Source: a virus | DNA: 54,966 nucleotides | Strand: one strand, 5' to 3' | IMG/VR virus record: IMGVR_UViG_3300020156_000036 | Span: 1-54,966 of that record | In this document: positions 54,315 through 54,966 of the stretch, in pieces | How positions within the stretch are numbered: the first letter of the stretch is position 1 | How the letters are laid out: every line of letters starts with the position of its first letter | Translations under genes and position numbers: made by a program | Notes under the pieces: model-generated | The model's input: only the letters and a program-made list of their open reading frames with translations | What the model was told of the DNA's origin: nothing | The model's database searches: none

Positions 54315-54966
54315 GCCACATTCGCCAAGGTATAGGTTGAGCCAGTGAGCAGAAGCTCGGTGAAGCCCCAGATCATTGAGTCAGCACGGTCCGGAGACTT
54401 ACCGCCCTCATAGCCAGAGCTTGAGAAGTTGCAGAGTTGTTCTTCCAGGTCAGGGAAATAACCGACATGGAAGATTTTTCCGATCGGTTGGTTGTTCACC
54501 GCCTTCATCGGGTCACCGTACAACAGTGCCACAGGCTCAGCTCGTTGAGCCTTGCCGCGAGACGCTGTAATGATCTTTACAGGAGCAGCGGGCCAGTGGG
54601 CTCGAATGGTCGCTTCCACCATTGCGCCACCATAGTTACGTTCAGCGATGATGACGTCTGCGCCGTATTTGTCGTAAAGTTGTTTGGCCTTGATGGCCCA
54701 TTGTTTCGGTGAGTATCGGCCCGAGGCGTCTTCAAGCAGATAACCACGCTTCTGGTGGTCCTTGGCCGTGACGGTAATACCGATTTCATCTGAACGGTAA
54801 TCCTCCTCGCCTTCACAACCGGACGGGTCGATGTTCACCGAGATACGGGCCAGGAATGGCACCTGCTCAATCTTGCGGCGGTGACGATCGATCAGGTCTT
54901 GTGTCCAGAGTGCGTTGTCGACCTGCGCCAGGAACTTACCCTCGAGGAAGCGCTGACGGTCCTTAA
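54311..54966 (-). CDS. terL: Terminase large subunit, C-terminal nuclease part
   Basis: Continuation of the gene at 1-700. An open frame runs from base 54966, giving KDRQRFLEGKFLAQVDNALW, then the RNase H-like nuclease domain: VNIDPSG (first Asp), VIIAERNYGG (Glu) and SPDRADSMIWGF (last Asp). The TGA at 54313-54311 overlaps the portal ATG. Confidence 0.96.
   Translation of the reverse strand, partial: KDRQRFLEGKFLAQVDNALWTQDLIDRHRRKIEQVPFLARISVNIDPSGCEGEEDYRSDEIGITVTAKDHQKRGYLLEDASGRYSPKQWAIKAKQLYDKYGADVIIAERNYGGAMVEATIRAHWPAAPVKIITASRGKAQRAEPVALLYGDPMKAVNNQPIGKIFHVGYFPDLEEQLCNFSSSGYEGGKSPDRADSMIWGFTELLLTGSTYTLANVA
54958..54966. repeat. 9-bp terminal direct repeat, right copy
   Basis: Identical to bases 1-9; see the left copy. 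Both copies fall in terL in the same phase. Confidence 0.85.

Noticed and set aside
1-54966. Integrase, repressor, CRISPR, IS element or tRNA genes
   Set aside because: None seen; no tyrosine or serine recombinase motif, no direct-repeat array and no transposase in any translated frame.

Overview
The window reads as a complete genome of a tailed, long-tailed (siphovirus-like) double-stranded DNA phage, opened inside its terminase gene. The large terminase subunit runs off the left end on the minus strand and continues from the right end. The two ends share the 9 bases ggtccttaa (1-9 and 54958-54966). Joining them over that repeat restores an ordinary terminase of about 448 residues, so the real map is a circle or circularly permuted molecule of about 54,957 bp. 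I see no integrase, CI-like repressor, tRNA, CRISPR or insertion sequence, so a lytic lifestyle is likely. The family content (DUF2184 capsid, DUF1073 portal, GTA_gp10-like tail chaperone, DUF1833, a GcrA-like DNA-binding protein) points to a Pseudomonadota host, possibly an alphaproteobacterium or a xanthomonad/Burkholderia-type host. The sequence alone does not settle this.

Layout. A divergent promoter pair at 19.70-19.86 kb splits the genome. To the right (19.9-31.1 kb, plus strand) lies DNA metabolism: a methyltransferase, a MazG-like pyrophosphohydrolase, a deoxynucleotide-kinase/UDG-like fusion, a ThyA-family enzyme with the hydroxymethylase residue, dCMP deaminase, family A DNA polymerase, ThyX, a GcrA-like protein, a VRR-type nuclease, a putative SSB-like protein and an SNF2 helicase. 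To the left (19.6-2.3 kb, minus strand) lie a small replication block (primase-helicase), an ATP-dependent DNA ligase, a deoxyribosyltransferase-like enzyme and about 30 tiny unknown genes, packed with ATGA/TGATG overlaps. They are served by many sigma70-like promoters with the form TTTAC(A/G)-N16-18-TANNNT, often followed by a short hairpin leader that holds the ribosome-binding site. One gene (4629-5186, plus strand) stands against this direction beside a repeat-rich region that may be an origin.

The late operon starts near 2.2 kb and runs leftward across the window ends: poly-proline peptide, two membrane proteins, TerS, a membrane peptide, TerL, portal, protease-scaffold, decoration protein, major capsid, head-tail joining proteins, tail tube, tail chaperones with a -1 frameshift at GGGAAAC, tape measure, minor tail proteins, NlpC/P60 peptidase, a 2344-residue tail-tip protein, and a lysis block (membrane proteins, muramidase, lipoprotein). 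It ends at 31.1 kb, where it meets the rightward operon at a bidirectional terminator lying inside the helicase gene.

The strongest leads for new biology are: (1) a probable modified-cytosine pathway (dCMP-hydroxymethylase-like ThyA homologue next to ThyX, deaminase and a kinase-UDG fusion); (2) an 80-bp element present twice with exactly conserved internal spacing; and (3) a family of 5' leaders whose hairpin stems change together while hiding the ribosome-binding site.
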